A DNA stretch of 35,764 bases from Chitinophagaceae bacterium (GTDB taxonomy: Bacteria; Bacteroidota; Bacteroidia; Chitinophagales; Chitinophagaceae): NCBI GenBank assembly GCA_028288595.1, contig JAQBNK010000024.1, positions 1 to 35,764 on the forward strand. The letters are read 5' to 3'. Positions 1 through 7,760 of this stretch are shown here, piece after piece. Both the position numbers and the translations under genes were made by a program. Numbering within the stretch: position 1 is the first letter of the stretch; each line of letters opens with the position of its first letter. The notes beneath the pieces were generated by a model. It did not search any database. It saw only the letters and a program-made list of their open reading frames with translations, and had not been told where the DNA came from.

Positions 1-886
1 AGGCTTCTGCGGGAACATTCCTGTAAAGTTTTGATAAGTAGCCTGCACTGCCGGATATGCCACCAGGAAGTTTGAAGGTCATTGACAGGTCGAATGAGCG
101 TTTTGCATACCAGATGGCCGAATCCATAACTCTATCCTTTTCAAATAGCGATGCCTTGCGCAGGTAAATACCTACAAGTAAAGGGTTATTTTCAGTTTCA
201 ATAGCTGAACGCTCAGCCATTTTGAGATAGGAAAGGCCCAGGTCCTGGTTTCCTAACAGGTAATGGATAGAACTCAGGCTATTCGCAGTATAAGCTACGG
301 GATCATTTGATTTGATTTCCATTGCATAAGCCTGGTTCAGATAATAAAGTGCAGAATCAAATAAACCGAGATACAAATAGGAGCTGCCTATGTTATTTAT
401 ACTGTATAGCATTCTTCGTTGATCGTTTACTGAACGGGCCAGTCTCTCGGCTTTAAACAAATAATCAAGTGCTATGCGGACTTGCTGCTGGCCGGAATGT
501 AAATTGGCGAGGCTGATCATACATCCTGCAATGGCTCCTGTATCCTTTAATTCTTCATTCATTTTTAATGACTCCAGTTGAACTTCAAGAGACTTTGGGT
601 AGTTGCCGAGTCTTTCCAGGGCATCACCCATCAGGTCCAGGGCCCTGGCCTCGCCTCTTCTGAATTTTACCTTCTTTGCAAGGGAATCTGCCTGCCGGCT
701 GATGGTGAACGCCTCTTCAGGATTGCCATCAAAGGTCACAAAGCACAATTCATTTAAAAGCGATACACGGGCAGTATCAGATGCAGCTTTGGTGATCAAC
801 AGCTTTAAGCTATCGATCTTTTTCTGTTGCGCAAATAGATTTGAAATAACAGCTACACAAAGTAACAGGAGCATTATTTTTTTCAT
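1..886 (-). CDS. TPR-repeat exported protein, 3' part cut off by the window edge
   Basis: An open frame runs on the minus strand from an ATG at 886-884 through the left edge, giving about 295 residues. It begins with a signal peptide (MKKIMLLLLCVAVISNLFAQ) followed by helical repeats: motifs such as ARALDLMGDALERLGNYPKS and INNIGSSYLYLGLFDSALYY are typical TPR units. In Bacteroidota this arrangement is commonly the periplasmic sensor part of a histidine kinase or of a LuxR-type regulator, whose membrane and output domains would lie outside the window. That part is inference; only the signal peptide and TPRs are visible. No clear -7 promoter element (TAnnTTTG) is seen upstream. Confidence 0.85.
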   Translation of the reverse strand, partial: MKKIMLLLLCVAVISNLFAQQKKIDSLKLLITKAASDTARVSLLNELCFVTFDGNPEEAFTISRQADSLAKKVKFRRGEARALDLMGDALERLGNYPKSLEVQLESLKMNEELKDTGAIAGCMISLANLHSGQQQVRIALDYLFKAERLARSVNDQRRMLYSINNIGSSYLYLGLFDSALYYLNQAYAMEIKSNDPVAYTANSLSSIHYLLGNQDLGLSYLKMAERSAIETENNPLLVGIYLRKASLFEKDRVMDSAIWYAKRSFDLSMTFKLPGGISGSAGYLSKLYRNVPAEA

Positions 887-1495
887 GAGCAGTAATTATT
901 TTTTATCCTTGCAGTTGTTGAATAGTTTTCTTAGCGGCTTCCAGTCTGATCTTTTTATTTTTCTCGACCATTATTTTGGTTATCCATTTTTCTAATTTAT
1001 GATGAAGTGGGATTTCAGAACACAGCTGAAACACGCTTCCCTCTGCCGCACTTGTAGCAATACTCTTGTTAGCCAAATGCTTCAATTTAACTCCGTTTAG
1101 TAGATTCAGTTTTATACCAGGTTCCTTCGCTGTGTATTATTTTGCATCTGGAATGAAGTGCAATCCGCCAGGTTTTAAGTTCTTTGTTTTTCTATTTGGA
1201 TTTGATGAGAACCTGGGCCATAAGCAAACTTTCCAACAGAGATTGAATCCTTCACAATGTTACAGTAATTGGGTCGTAGGCAAGTACTCCCGGAAAAAAG
1301 AACGATTGTTGAGAAGGAAGGCCAGTTACCCCTGTCATTGAAGCCCGAACGCCTAACCCTCCTCCGGAAAATTCTTTCACTCGATTCATGTCCAAACCTT
1401 TGCTGAGCAGGCTTTACCGCTTATTTTTCTATCTTACCAACTTGTTATATTGGATTTTCACCGCACGTAGTTTCGCCGTGCATTAGAAAATAATC
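887..1495. other. Gap of about 600 bp between divergent genes, no convincing gene
   Basis: This stretch separates the divergent TPR gene and the small lipoprotein gene. Short open frames exist on both strands (for example 903-1085 minus, 60 codons, and 1066-1341 plus, 91 codons). None has a recognisable domain or signal peptide. The minus-strand 60-codon frame stops 16 nt before the TPR start, so a small upstream gene cannot be excluded. Near 1466-1484 the string TAGTTTCGCCGTGCATT is faintly like the TTCGCCGCAATGT box repeated elsewhere in the window. Confidence 0.4.
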
Positions 1496-2188
1496 ATGAA
1501 AAAGAATACCGTTATTATTGGATGTTTCGCTTTGCTGTTCTTTACCGGATGCAAGGTTTTGGAAGTGAATTACAAAACGCTTCCACCGGAAATCAAATTG
1601 GCCGACAGCACAGGAACCATTGTGGTGATTGATGCAGCCGAAATACATACACCCGGATTAATAAATACCAAAAAAAGGGAAGCAGTTGTAACGGAGATAA
1701 AAGTTGACTATGTTAAACACATGCCCGATGCCATCCGCAATACCCTTGGTAATACAGCTGTAACAGATACGTCGCTGAATGATGAAGAAAAAATCTTGCT
1801 GCTGGGCGATAATCCCGCCATCAAAGAAAAGATATTTAGCAAATACAATGCTTCTGCCATTCTCGTCCTGGTGGATTGTTCCGGTGGCTTTACACAGGAT
1901 GAGGTTGTAAAACAAAAAAAGCAGGATGGAAGTACTTCCAAAGAAGCATATTATTCTGTGTTCTTCCAGGCGAAATACCATATCATACAATCTGCGCAAA
2001 GCTGGAACAAAGAAGTGTATGCATCCCGCAAACATTCCTCCCGGAGCGTATTAAGCGGACTACTCGCCAGGGGCCCGGGCTATGAGGCCAATCAAAAAGA
2101 CATTGCGGAAATGGCACACCAGAATGCGGCAAAAACAGCAGGATTGTTTAAAGCGCAAACAATTGCAACAAACGGCTGGCGTAGATAA
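1496..2188 (+). CDS. Small lipoprotein, possibly a C-terminally short DUF6340-like protein
   Basis: The 230-residue product begins MKKNTVIIGCFALLFFTGCK. The lipobox FTGC puts the lipidated Cys at residue 19, so it is predicted to be a lipoprotein. The body has an early segment that looks like a nucleotide-free alpha/beta fold (IVVIDAAEIHTPGL), a region with KYNASAILVLVDCSGG, and a later strand pair YSVFFQAKYHIIQSAQSWN. This pattern is reminiscent of Bacteroidota DUF6340 lipoproteins, which as I recall carry extra C-terminal helical (TPR-like) sequence. Here the frame ends shortly after AAKTAGLFKAQ, so the C-terminus may have been lost. The family call is tentative; the lipoprotein call is firm. 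It appears monocistronic. Confidence 0.7.
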   Translation: MKKNTVIIGCFALLFFTGCKVLEVNYKTLPPEIKLADSTGTIVVIDAAEIHTPGLINTKKREAVVTEIKVDYVKHMPDAIRNTLGNTAVTDTSLNDEEKILLLGDNPAIKEKIFSKYNASAILVLVDCSGGFTQDEVVKQKKQDGSTSKEAYYSVFFQAKYHIIQSAQSWNKEVYASRKHSSRSVLSGLLARGPGYEANQKDIAEMAHQNAAKTAGLFKAQTIATNGWRR

Positions 2189-2296
2189 ATTGAATGAGCA
2201 GGGTGTCCCCGCATTCTGCAATGTGCGGCCACACAGTCGAGCCCATACCGGCACCAAACTAAAACCTCTTTTAGATGTGGCGCCACCCCGTGGTGT

Positions 2297-2310
2297 AAAC
2301 TTCGCTTAGC
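2297..2310 (+). repeat. 14-nt repeat AAACTTCGCTTAGC, copy 1
   Basis: AAACTTCGCTTAGC occurs here and again at 6734-6747, both in non-coding sequence next to other repeats. It is a short match, but the setting suggests it is part of the same repeat mosaic. Confidence 0.55.
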
Positions 2311-2346
2311 AGAGACATTGCAGTGAAGTGAACTTTCTATTCATTC

Positions 2347-2374
2347 TGGAGCATGGAGAATACTATAATAAGAC
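2347..2374 (+). repeat. 28-nt exact direct repeat, copy 1 (with 7499-7526)
   Basis: The string starts TGGAGCATGGAGAATACT and ends AATAAGAC. It is identical over 28 nt to 7499-7526, and weaker similarity continues on the 3' side (ACTGATAAA versus GCTAATAAA). Both copies lie between genes. Confidence 0.85.
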
Positions 2375-2622
2375 ACTGATAAATTTTATCGCGGGGTCTG
2401 CGCAGCGACCCTGCGGGAAATGTTGGAAGACCCTGGCGTAACGAATTCCCATGTAGCAGTATTATTTTATTGACTCTTAATTAGAAGGAAGGGAGGGATA
2501 ACCAGAGGTTTCAATGCACATCCCTTTCTCATTAAAATATGTATTGGCAGAAAGTCCTTGCAATGCACATAAACTAAAGTATCTTAAAGTGCCACAAACA
2601 AACGTATTAAAACATCAACCCC

Positions 2623-4629
2623 ATGAGAATAGCTTTTATTATATTAACGATATTGTTACCTGGATTTAGAGAGAGCACTGTTTACGGACAAAAGAAATTT
2701 GAACTGGCAGACTATGCGAAGTTTACCAATATCTCCGACCCGCAAATTTCTCCTGATGGTAAAAACATTGTCATTGTTACATCCAAACCCGACTATGTTC
2801 AGAACCGTTTCAATGCCGAATTGGTATTGGTAGATGTTTCTTCTGGTAAAAAGCGGGTACTCACTAAAGATATGTTTGCTGTATCAAGCCCAAGGTGGTC
2901 GCCAAATGGTGAACAATTGGCTTTTATATCCAAAGCTGGACAAGGCAAAGATGCCACCAGTCAAATTTATTTGATTTCTCTGCAGGGAGGCGAAGCAAAA
3001 CAAATTACCAAATCACCCAAAGGCGTACAGCATTTTGCTTGGAGTCCCAACTCAACAGCTATTGCTTATGCCGCACTCAATGAATCGAAAAACAAATCCG
3101 AAATCGAAAAAGGTTCTACTGCTTTTGAAATATCAAATAATGATGTGTTTGTTAGTAGCCAGCCATTGCCTGCCCATATTTGGTTGGTAAATACAAAAAC
3201 AGGAGAAAATAAAAGACTGACCGATGGCGATTGGAGTTTACCGCTTGTAATTCCGCCAAGTGCTCCCTCTTCACCCTTCTCATGGTCTCCCGATGGAAAA
3301 ACGATTTTGTTTGTAAAAGTAGTATCAGCCTATTCAGGGGATGGACAACAACGAACCATCCAAATGCTAAACGTTGAAGATGGAAGTTATAAGCCATTAA
3401 CTGGAAGAACAAAATTTGAAGGCTATCCTAATTTTTCACCAAATGGTAGTAAGATTTCCTATTGGTATAAAAAAGGCAATGTGAATGGAAGCATCAATGA
3501 ATTGTGGGTTGCTAATGCAGTTGGTGAAGAAGGCAAACCAATTTCTGCAGAATTGAACAGAGATCTTTACCTGTCTGCATGGATGCCCGACAATAAAACT
3601 ATTTTAATAGGCGGGCATAACGACAATAGCACTTCTATTTGGAGTATGACCTTAGACGGGAAAAGAACTGCAATTGAGTTAGGAAGTGTTTGCCCTTCCT
3701 ATGGCTTTTGGCTGGATGCTACGGTTAGCAAAAATGGTGCAATCGCTTTTACAGGTTCCGAGCCCACTAAACCAGTCGAGTTGTATTATATGTCTTCATT
3801 GACTTCAAAACTTGTTCAATTAACGGATTACAATAGTGAAGTGAGTAAGATGACCTTGGGCAAAACAGAAACAATTCGATGGGAAAATGATGGCTGGAAA
3901 CATAGTGGCGTCATAACTTATCCTGCTAAATATGAAAAAGGTAAAAAATATCCTTTGATTTTGGTAATACATGGCGGTCCGAATTCAGCATCGGTAGAAA
4001 TGTTTGCAAGATTTCCTCAAATTTTGGCTAACGAAGGATATTTTGTATTTGAACCCAATTATAGAGGAAGCGATAATCTGGGTAATGAATACAAACTAGC
4101 AATTGTACAGGATGCCGGTGCGGGTCCAGGTCGTGATGTGATGGCTGGATTAGAAAAGCTAAAATCTACCGGAATGATAGACACCGATAAAATTGGGGTA
4201 AGTGGTTGGTCGTATGGAGGCTACATGACAGTATGGTTAGCAGGGCACTATGGGGGCTGGAAAGCAGCAGTGGCAGGTGCTGCGGTAACAGACTGGGTTG
4301 ATCAATATAATTTCAGTGATGGTAATGTTGGTCGTGCAGATGCATTGGGTGGTTCACCGTTTGTAGGGGATAACATGAAAAAATACATTGCTCAATCACC
4401 TATTACCGAAGCTAAAAACATTAAAGCACCTACGCTCATTTTGGCAAATAGCGGCGACCCAAGAGTCCCCATTACGCAATCATATAAATTATATCATACG
4501 TTGATAGATAATGGTACGGTAACTAAATTTATTGGCTGGCCAATACCTGCCCATAATGCCACCGATCCTGTAACACAAATGGAAAGAGACAGGCTTTGGT
4601 TGAATTGGATGAATACATATTTGAAATAA
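2623..4629 (+). CDS. S9 family serine peptidase (prolyl oligopeptidase / dipeptidyl-peptidase type)
   Basis: The 668-residue protein has an N-terminal signal peptide ending near VYGQ (about residue 23). An N-terminal beta-propeller follows, with WD40-like/PD40 repeats (ISPDGKNIV, RWSPNGEQLAF, AWSPNSTAIAY, SWSPDGKTILF, FSPNGSKISYW). The C-terminal alpha/beta hydrolase domain starts near residue 430. Catalytic residues are visible: Ser530 in GWSYGG, Asp612 in SGDPRVP and His644 in PAHNATDP. The oxyanion region HGGPNS is present. The family cleaves short peptides, often after proline or as acyl-peptidases, here probably in the periplasm for peptide scavenging. Substrate specificity cannot be read from the sequence. 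It stands alone, convergent with the following cysteine-peptidase gene. Confidence 0.93.
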   Translation: MRIAFIILTILLPGFRESTVYGQKKFELADYAKFTNISDPQISPDGKNIVIVTSKPDYVQNRFNAELVLVDVSSGKKRVLTKDMFAVSSPRWSPNGEQLAFISKAGQGKDATSQIYLISLQGGEAKQITKSPKGVQHFAWSPNSTAIAYAALNESKNKSEIEKGSTAFEISNNDVFVSSQPLPAHIWLVNTKTGENKRLTDGDWSLPLVIPPSAPSSPFSWSPDGKTILFVKVVSAYSGDGQQRTIQMLNVEDGSYKPLTGRTKFEGYPNFSPNGSKISYWYKKGNVNGSINELWVANAVGEEGKPISAELNRDLYLSAWMPDNKTILIGGHNDNSTSIWSMTLDGKRTAIELGSVCPSYGFWLDATVSKNGAIAFTGSEPTKPVELYYMSSLTSKLVQLTDYNSEVSKMTLGKTETIRWENDGWKHSGVITYPAKYEKGKKYPLILVIHGGPNSASVEMFARFPQILANEGYFVFEPNYRGSDNLGNEYKLAIVQDAGAGPGRDVMAGLEKLKSTGMIDTDKIGVSGWSYGGYMTVWLAGHYGGWKAAVAGAAVTDWVDQYNFSDGNVGRADALGGSPFVGDNMKKYIAQSPITEAKNIKAPTLILANSGDPRVPITQSYKLYHTLIDNGTVTKFIGWPIPAHNATDPVTQMERDRLWLNWMNTYLK

Positions 4630-4741
4630 TTTAGTAAAAAAAAGCTGCCTTCTAAGTACTGGAGCCCCGATGGAACTCTCTTTCTATTGCCACAACTTCA
4701 TAAGCACTTTAACGTTGTTCGTCATGCAGTTTATTAATTAG

Positions 4742-4814
4742 CTTATTTCTCCGCAATGTGTTCCCGGTATTCTTAAGAACTGATTGAATACTCACGAACT
4801 TCTCTGCAATGTTT
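4742..4814 (+). repeat. Two-box intergenic repeat (ACATTGCGGCGAAG family), copy 1
   Basis: About 72 nt aligns with 7653-7725: two boxes of the form CTTCNNCGCAATGT flank a spacer containing TGATTGAATACTCACGAAC. The second box is CTTCTCTGCAATGTTT. It lies between the convergent S9 and C1 peptidase genes. By eye it is roughly 80 percent identical to the 7653 copy. Confidence 0.75.
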
Positions 4815-4877
4815 CTTTCGCCCGGTACTATATGTTCCACTATAGTGTGGTGCTCTTTGGCTAACTGGCGTGAGCAA

Positions 4878-6482
4878 TTATTTTAATAAACCTCCATTCT
4901 TAATTTTATGTTTTAAAAAAGAAACAATTTCCTCTGATGTATATGCATTGGCAAATTTTTCGTTAGACAATTTCCTGTAAGATTCTACACCACCTTCATT
5001 TCTTAGTGCACTTTCACTTAAATTAAGTTTGAAGGATAATATATCCTGGAACTGGAATTTGTTCTCAGGCTTAGCACTATTTGCCATTCTGTTCGAATAC
5101 CCGTTGTTAAAAAATTTAGGTGTCTGGGTTACATAAAAAACATTATTGGTTTGATTTGTTTCACTGCTATTCCCTTTGTCTATGTACATGACCAGGTAAT
5201 AACTTCCACTGAGTTGTGGCATAAAATAATCCCAACTTATATAGGGTGATCCAAAAACGGTTTGACCCAATGATGCCCCTGGTGAAAGATTGAAATTGAT
5301 GCGTGAGTAATTCGCATTAATATTCTGATAGCTATTCTGAGGTATTGTATTTGTAAACTCCCCGCGGAAAATTATTCCGTAATTATTAGCATTAAAAGCA
5401 TCCATCCATAGATAGTAGATATTCCAGTTGCTTGACGCAGCTATGGTTTGATTACCTATATTTTTTACATCAAAAAATGCCCTGCGTGCATTAATATACG
5501 TTGAGCTGGATGGATAAAGTGTGAAATCAGAAGTTACTAATGCTGTAAGGTCGGGGCCACCACTTGCTGGTGGTGGGTTAACGATAGTAGTATTATTATC
5601 ATTAAATGCAACAAACAATGATTTCTCTCCACCCTGTATACAAAATTTATTTACGAGAAAATTATATCCTACCCATAGATAGCCATTATCTCCCCAGGTA
5701 CGGCCCCATGAATTGACAATACGAAAAGCGCCCTTTGAGTCATCGTATCCGGCAATCACCATAGCATGCCCGCCCTCATCCCCGGTATAGTTGAGATTGT
5801 TAAGCACTCCATTGCCTCTCAAAAGCTGAAACTCCCCGTTTACCATGGCCCCCATTACAACAGGCGTTCCGTTTGCCAGATATTGTTTTATCTCATTTAC
5901 AGAACCTTGAATTCTCCGAAAATTCTTTATCCTGTTAGGTGAGGCCGTTGCATTATTACCAGGCGAATTCGAGCGACATACTTCATCATACGGCACGTTA
6001 GCAAGACTGTTTACGCCCCTGGCAATAAGTACATTAAAAGCGTCTTCAAAATTAGTTCCGCCATTACAAGATCTTTTGGAGGGATCTATTGAGAAAAAGA
6101 GGTCAGTTGGCGAATATTCATTAGTGAAAGATTGTAGCTGAGATGGAGAAAGATTTTTAGCCACACCGTCGAGATATGTTTTGGTGTTATACCCCGTAGC
6201 CCAGGCAACACAAGTACCTAATTGACCCTGGTTTCCAATGGGTGGAAATTTAGATGTTAGATCAATGCTTGATGGTAATACGGTTCCTGATTGGTAGTTG
6301 CCATAGTTGATTGCTACAGGAATTGTCTGCTGAAAATTCTCTTTACTGTTCCAGCCCGTACTGAATAAGTCGGTTAAAGTTTTCAGTGGATTGTCAGTAT
6401 TTTTTTTACAGGCTGATAATATAAAAAGAGGAATAATTATCAACCGCCATGGTGTTGTTAATCTCATAAGTATCTTTTTCAT
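4878..6482 (-). CDS. Papain-family (C1) cysteine peptidase lipoprotein with C-terminal CARDB-like domain
   Basis: The 534-residue protein has a lipobox LSAC with Cys25, so it should be a lipoprotein. Residues about 70-295 form a papain-like domain with the oxyanion Gln85 and nucleophile Cys91 (NQGQLGTCVAWATGY), His239 (EGGHAMVIAGYDD) and Asn257 (RIVNSWGRTWGDNGY), so all catalytic residues are intact. A Pro-rich linker (VNPPPASGGP) leads to residues about 310-455, which read like a CARDB/adhesion-type beta domain (FFDVKNIGNQTIAASSNW, NQTNNVFYVTQ). The last 75 residues are of unknown fold. There is no obvious long inhibitory propeptide, only about 45 residues between the lipid anchor and the catalytic domain. 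It probably degrades extracellular or periplasmic protein. It is monocistronic. Confidence 0.9.
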   Translation of the reverse strand: MKKILMRLTTPWRLIIIPLFILSACKKNTDNPLKTLTDLFSTGWNSKENFQQTIPVAINYGNYQSGTVLPSSIDLTSKFPPIGNQGQLGTCVAWATGYNTKTYLDGVAKNLSPSQLQSFTNEYSPTDLFFSIDPSKRSCNGGTNFEDAFNVLIARGVNSLANVPYDEVCRSNSPGNNATASPNRIKNFRRIQGSVNEIKQYLANGTPVVMGAMVNGEFQLLRGNGVLNNLNYTGDEGGHAMVIAGYDDSKGAFRIVNSWGRTWGDNGYLWVGYNFLVNKFCIQGGEKSLFVAFNDNNTTIVNPPPASGGPDLTALVTSDFTLYPSSSTYINARRAFFDVKNIGNQTIAASSNWNIYYLWMDAFNANNYGIIFRGEFTNTIPQNSYQNINANYSRINFNLSPGASLGQTVFGSPYISWDYFMPQLSGSYYLVMYIDKGNSSETNQTNNVFYVTQTPKFFNNGYSNRMANSAKPENKFQFQDILSFKLNLSESALRNEGGVESYRKLSNEKFANAYTSEEIVSFLKHKIKNGGLLK

Positions 6483-6562
6483 AATAATTTTTTTATGAAC
6501 ACAAGGACCGGAGAATAACAGCGGGGATCAATAGTTAATTTGTACTAGGCGCTTTTTGCACC

Positions 6563-6685
6563 ATTTAAGCCTGATAAAAAGTCATTGCTAATTTGCTAAT
6601 TGAATTTTCCTCCGCGTTTCTCTGTGGCTCTCCCGTGTCCTCTGCGGTTAAATGTATTTTCGGTTTAGTTCAAGTAAAAAACTTA
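6563..6685 (+). repeat. Long intergenic repeat (about 120 nt), copy 1
   Basis: This starts ATTTAAGCCTGATAAAAAG and ends TTCAAGTAAAAAACTTA. It matches 7536-7657 with only about six differences over about 122 nt by eye, including one single-base indel. The centre carries a CTCTGTGG/CTCTGCGG word series (TCCTCCGCG, CTCTGTGGC, CCTCTGCGG). It is located between the C1 peptidase gene and the 176-residue exported protein. Confidence 0.9.
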
Positions 6686-6733
6686 CTAGCATCTTTGGAT
6701 TGGATAAAGCAATTCTAAGCTTGCGAAAGGTGC

Positions 6734-6747
6734 AAACTTCGCTTAGC
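6734..6747 (+). repeat. 14-nt repeat AAACTTCGCTTAGC, copy 2
   Basis: Identical to 2297-2310. It lies just 3' of the long repeat copy and about 35 nt before the start of the next gene. Confidence 0.55.
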
Positions 6748-6781
6748 GCAAAAGATTGCTTCATTCGTATAACTTTATATT

Positions 6782-7312
6782 ATGAAAAGGAAAATAGTTT
6801 TCTTCATTTTAATACTTGCTGGTATCACGTCTTTTTGTTTTTTGGCAAAGGGTAAAACAATCTCGGGCACTGATACGCTAAGATTAGTTGATTTTGACAT
6901 GAGTCCAACAGGCACAGCTTATTCATCAATAAATACCGCATTGCTCAATGAGTCAGCGTTCACCAAAAAATTCGGGAAGCCAATAAAGTTCTCGACTGAA
7001 TATTCCGAGGTGGAAGAAAGCAACGTAAACCATTATGTTTATACCGGTGCCGAAGCGTGGTTCACAAAAAATAGATTAGGGGCACTGGCTTTTACCAAGC
7101 CTAATTATCATTTTGTAATGTTGAATGGTAACGCTGTAAAAGTTAGAGATGCTATTTCAACTGTAGCCAACATGTTCCCGTCTTCATGGGCAGCTAAAAC
7201 ATCGAACCAGGTGTTTGTTAATTTGCGAAATTCCCGGGGACCAGTTGACATGACCGTAATGTTTGAGTTCGATCCGAAAACTAAAATGATTACGACAATA
7301 TCAATACAATAA
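6782..7312 (+). CDS. Exported protein of unknown function
   Basis: The 176-residue product starts MKRKIVFFILILAGITSFCF, a signal peptide or N-terminal anchor. I do not recognise the mature part. It is mixed alpha/beta with segments such as ALLNESAFTKKFGKP, HYVYTGAEAWFTKNRLGALAF and a C-terminal strand pair MTVMFEFDPKTKMITTISIQ. There are no Cys residues in the mature region and no catalytic motif stands out. A near-consensus -7 element (TAACTTTA, 6770-6777) lies only 4 nt before the ATG, so the transcript might be nearly leaderless. A terminator follows at 7334-7377. It is flanked by repeat copies on both sides. Confidence 0.7.
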   Translation: MKRKIVFFILILAGITSFCFLAKGKTISGTDTLRLVDFDMSPTGTAYSSINTALLNESAFTKKFGKPIKFSTEYSEVEESNVNHYVYTGAEAWFTKNRLGALAFTKPNYHFVMLNGNAVKVRDAISTVANMFPSSWAAKTSNQVFVNLRNSRGPVDMTVMFEFDPKTKMITTISIQ

Positions 7313-7333
7313 TGAAAACTGTCTCATGGTATG

Positions 7334-7377
7334 TGGCTCATTGTGCGTAAAATAATTTATGAGCCATGCTTTTTTTG
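7334..7377 (+). terminator. Rho-independent terminator after the exported-protein gene
   Basis: Perfect inverted arms TGGCTCAT (7334-7341) and ATGAGCCA (7359-7366), with a 17-nt loop, are followed by TGC and seven T residues (7370-7376). It begins 21 nt after the stop codon of the upstream gene. Confidence 0.7.
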
Positions 7378-7498
7378 AATAGTTTATTAAAGTTAAATGT
7401 GATAGGCTACGACGAGGCGGGGGATTTTTTTTGTGAACCGGGCTTCAGTATTTCAATTGAACATGGTTGTGTCACTCACTTGAAGGTTATGTTCTTTG

Positions 7499-7526
7499 TG
7501 GAGCATGGAGAATACTATAATAAGAC
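7499..7526 (+). repeat. 28-nt exact direct repeat, copy 2
   Basis: Identical over 28 nt to 2347-2374. It lies 9 nt before the second copy of the long repeat, which is not present next to copy 1. Confidence 0.85.
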
Positions 7527-7535
7527 GCTAATAAA

Positions 7536-7657
7536 ATTTAAGTCTGATAAAAAGTCATTGCTAATTTGCTAATTGAATTTTCCTCCGCGTCTCTCTGCGG
7601 CTCTCCGTGTCATCTGCGGTTAAATGTATTTTCGGTTTAGTTCAAGTAAAAACTTTA
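7536..7657 (+). repeat. Long intergenic repeat (about 120 nt), copy 2
   Basis: Near-identical to 6563-6685, same orientation, about 970 bp away. Differences by eye are C/T near the start, TTTCTCTGTGG versus TCTCTCTGCGG in the centre, one extra C in copy 1, and CCTCTGCGG versus CATCTGCGG. It runs directly into the two-box repeat on its 3' side. Confidence 0.9.
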
Positions 7658-7725
7658 CTTCTTCGCAATGTGTTCCTGTATTTCTAAATGTTGGCTGAAT
7701 ACTCACGAACTTCGCCGCAATGTTT
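7653..7725 (+). repeat. Two-box intergenic repeat, copy 2
   Basis: Boxes CTTCGCAATGT (7661-7671) and CTTCGCCGCAATGT (7710-7723) flank a spacer containing GGCTGAATACTCACGAAC. It aligns with 4742-4814 in the same orientation and with 8841-8925 in reverse orientation. Confidence 0.8.
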
Positions 7726-7760
7726 TGAAATGGCCCAATTAACCTCCGGAATTTAAACTT

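Larger units (their letters stand above)
2189..2622. other. Repeat-bearing intergenic region of about 430 bp
   Basis: No gene is supported here. The region contains a perfect 10-nt palindrome GTGGCGCCAC (2277-2286). It has a copy of AAACTTCGCTTAGC (2297-2310) that recurs at 6734-6747, and an AGACATTGCAGTGAAG string (2313-2328) resembling the ACATTGCGGCGAAG box found elsewhere. A 28-nt string (2347-2374) recurs exactly at 7499-7526. There is also a GC-rich hairpin (GGGTC 2394-2398 with GACCC 2407-2411). The last 150 bp before the peptidase gene are AT-rich and should hold its promoter, but no perfect TAnnTTTG is visible. Confidence 0.6.
7313..7760. other. Repeat-filled intergenic region of about 450 bp
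   Basis: No gene is supported. In order it holds a terminator hairpin (7334-7377), about 120 bp without recognised content, the 28-nt repeat (7499-7526), the second long repeat copy (7536-7657) and the two-box repeat (7653-7725). An open frame at 7366-7572 runs through the terminator and repeats and is rejected as a gene. Confidence 0.7.

Noticed and set aside
903-1085. 60-codon minus-strand frame between the TPR gene and the small lipoprotein gene
   Set aside because: No signal peptide, no recognisable family and no promoter. It is kept only as a remark in the gap entry.
1066-1341. 91-codon plus-strand frame
   Set aside because: Residue composition (many Phe, Cys, Pro) looks like translated non-coding sequence, and no domain is visible.
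2391-2416. GC-rich hairpin as a terminator of the small lipoprotein gene
   Set aside because: It has no T-run and lies 200 nt after the stop; more likely part of repeat sequence.
4838-4847. Perfect palindrome CACTATAGTG
   Set aside because: It is a single 10-nt palindrome with no partner gene or second copy, so it could be chance.
7366-7572. 68-codon plus-strand frame
   Set aside because: It starts inside the arm of a terminator and runs through two repeats.
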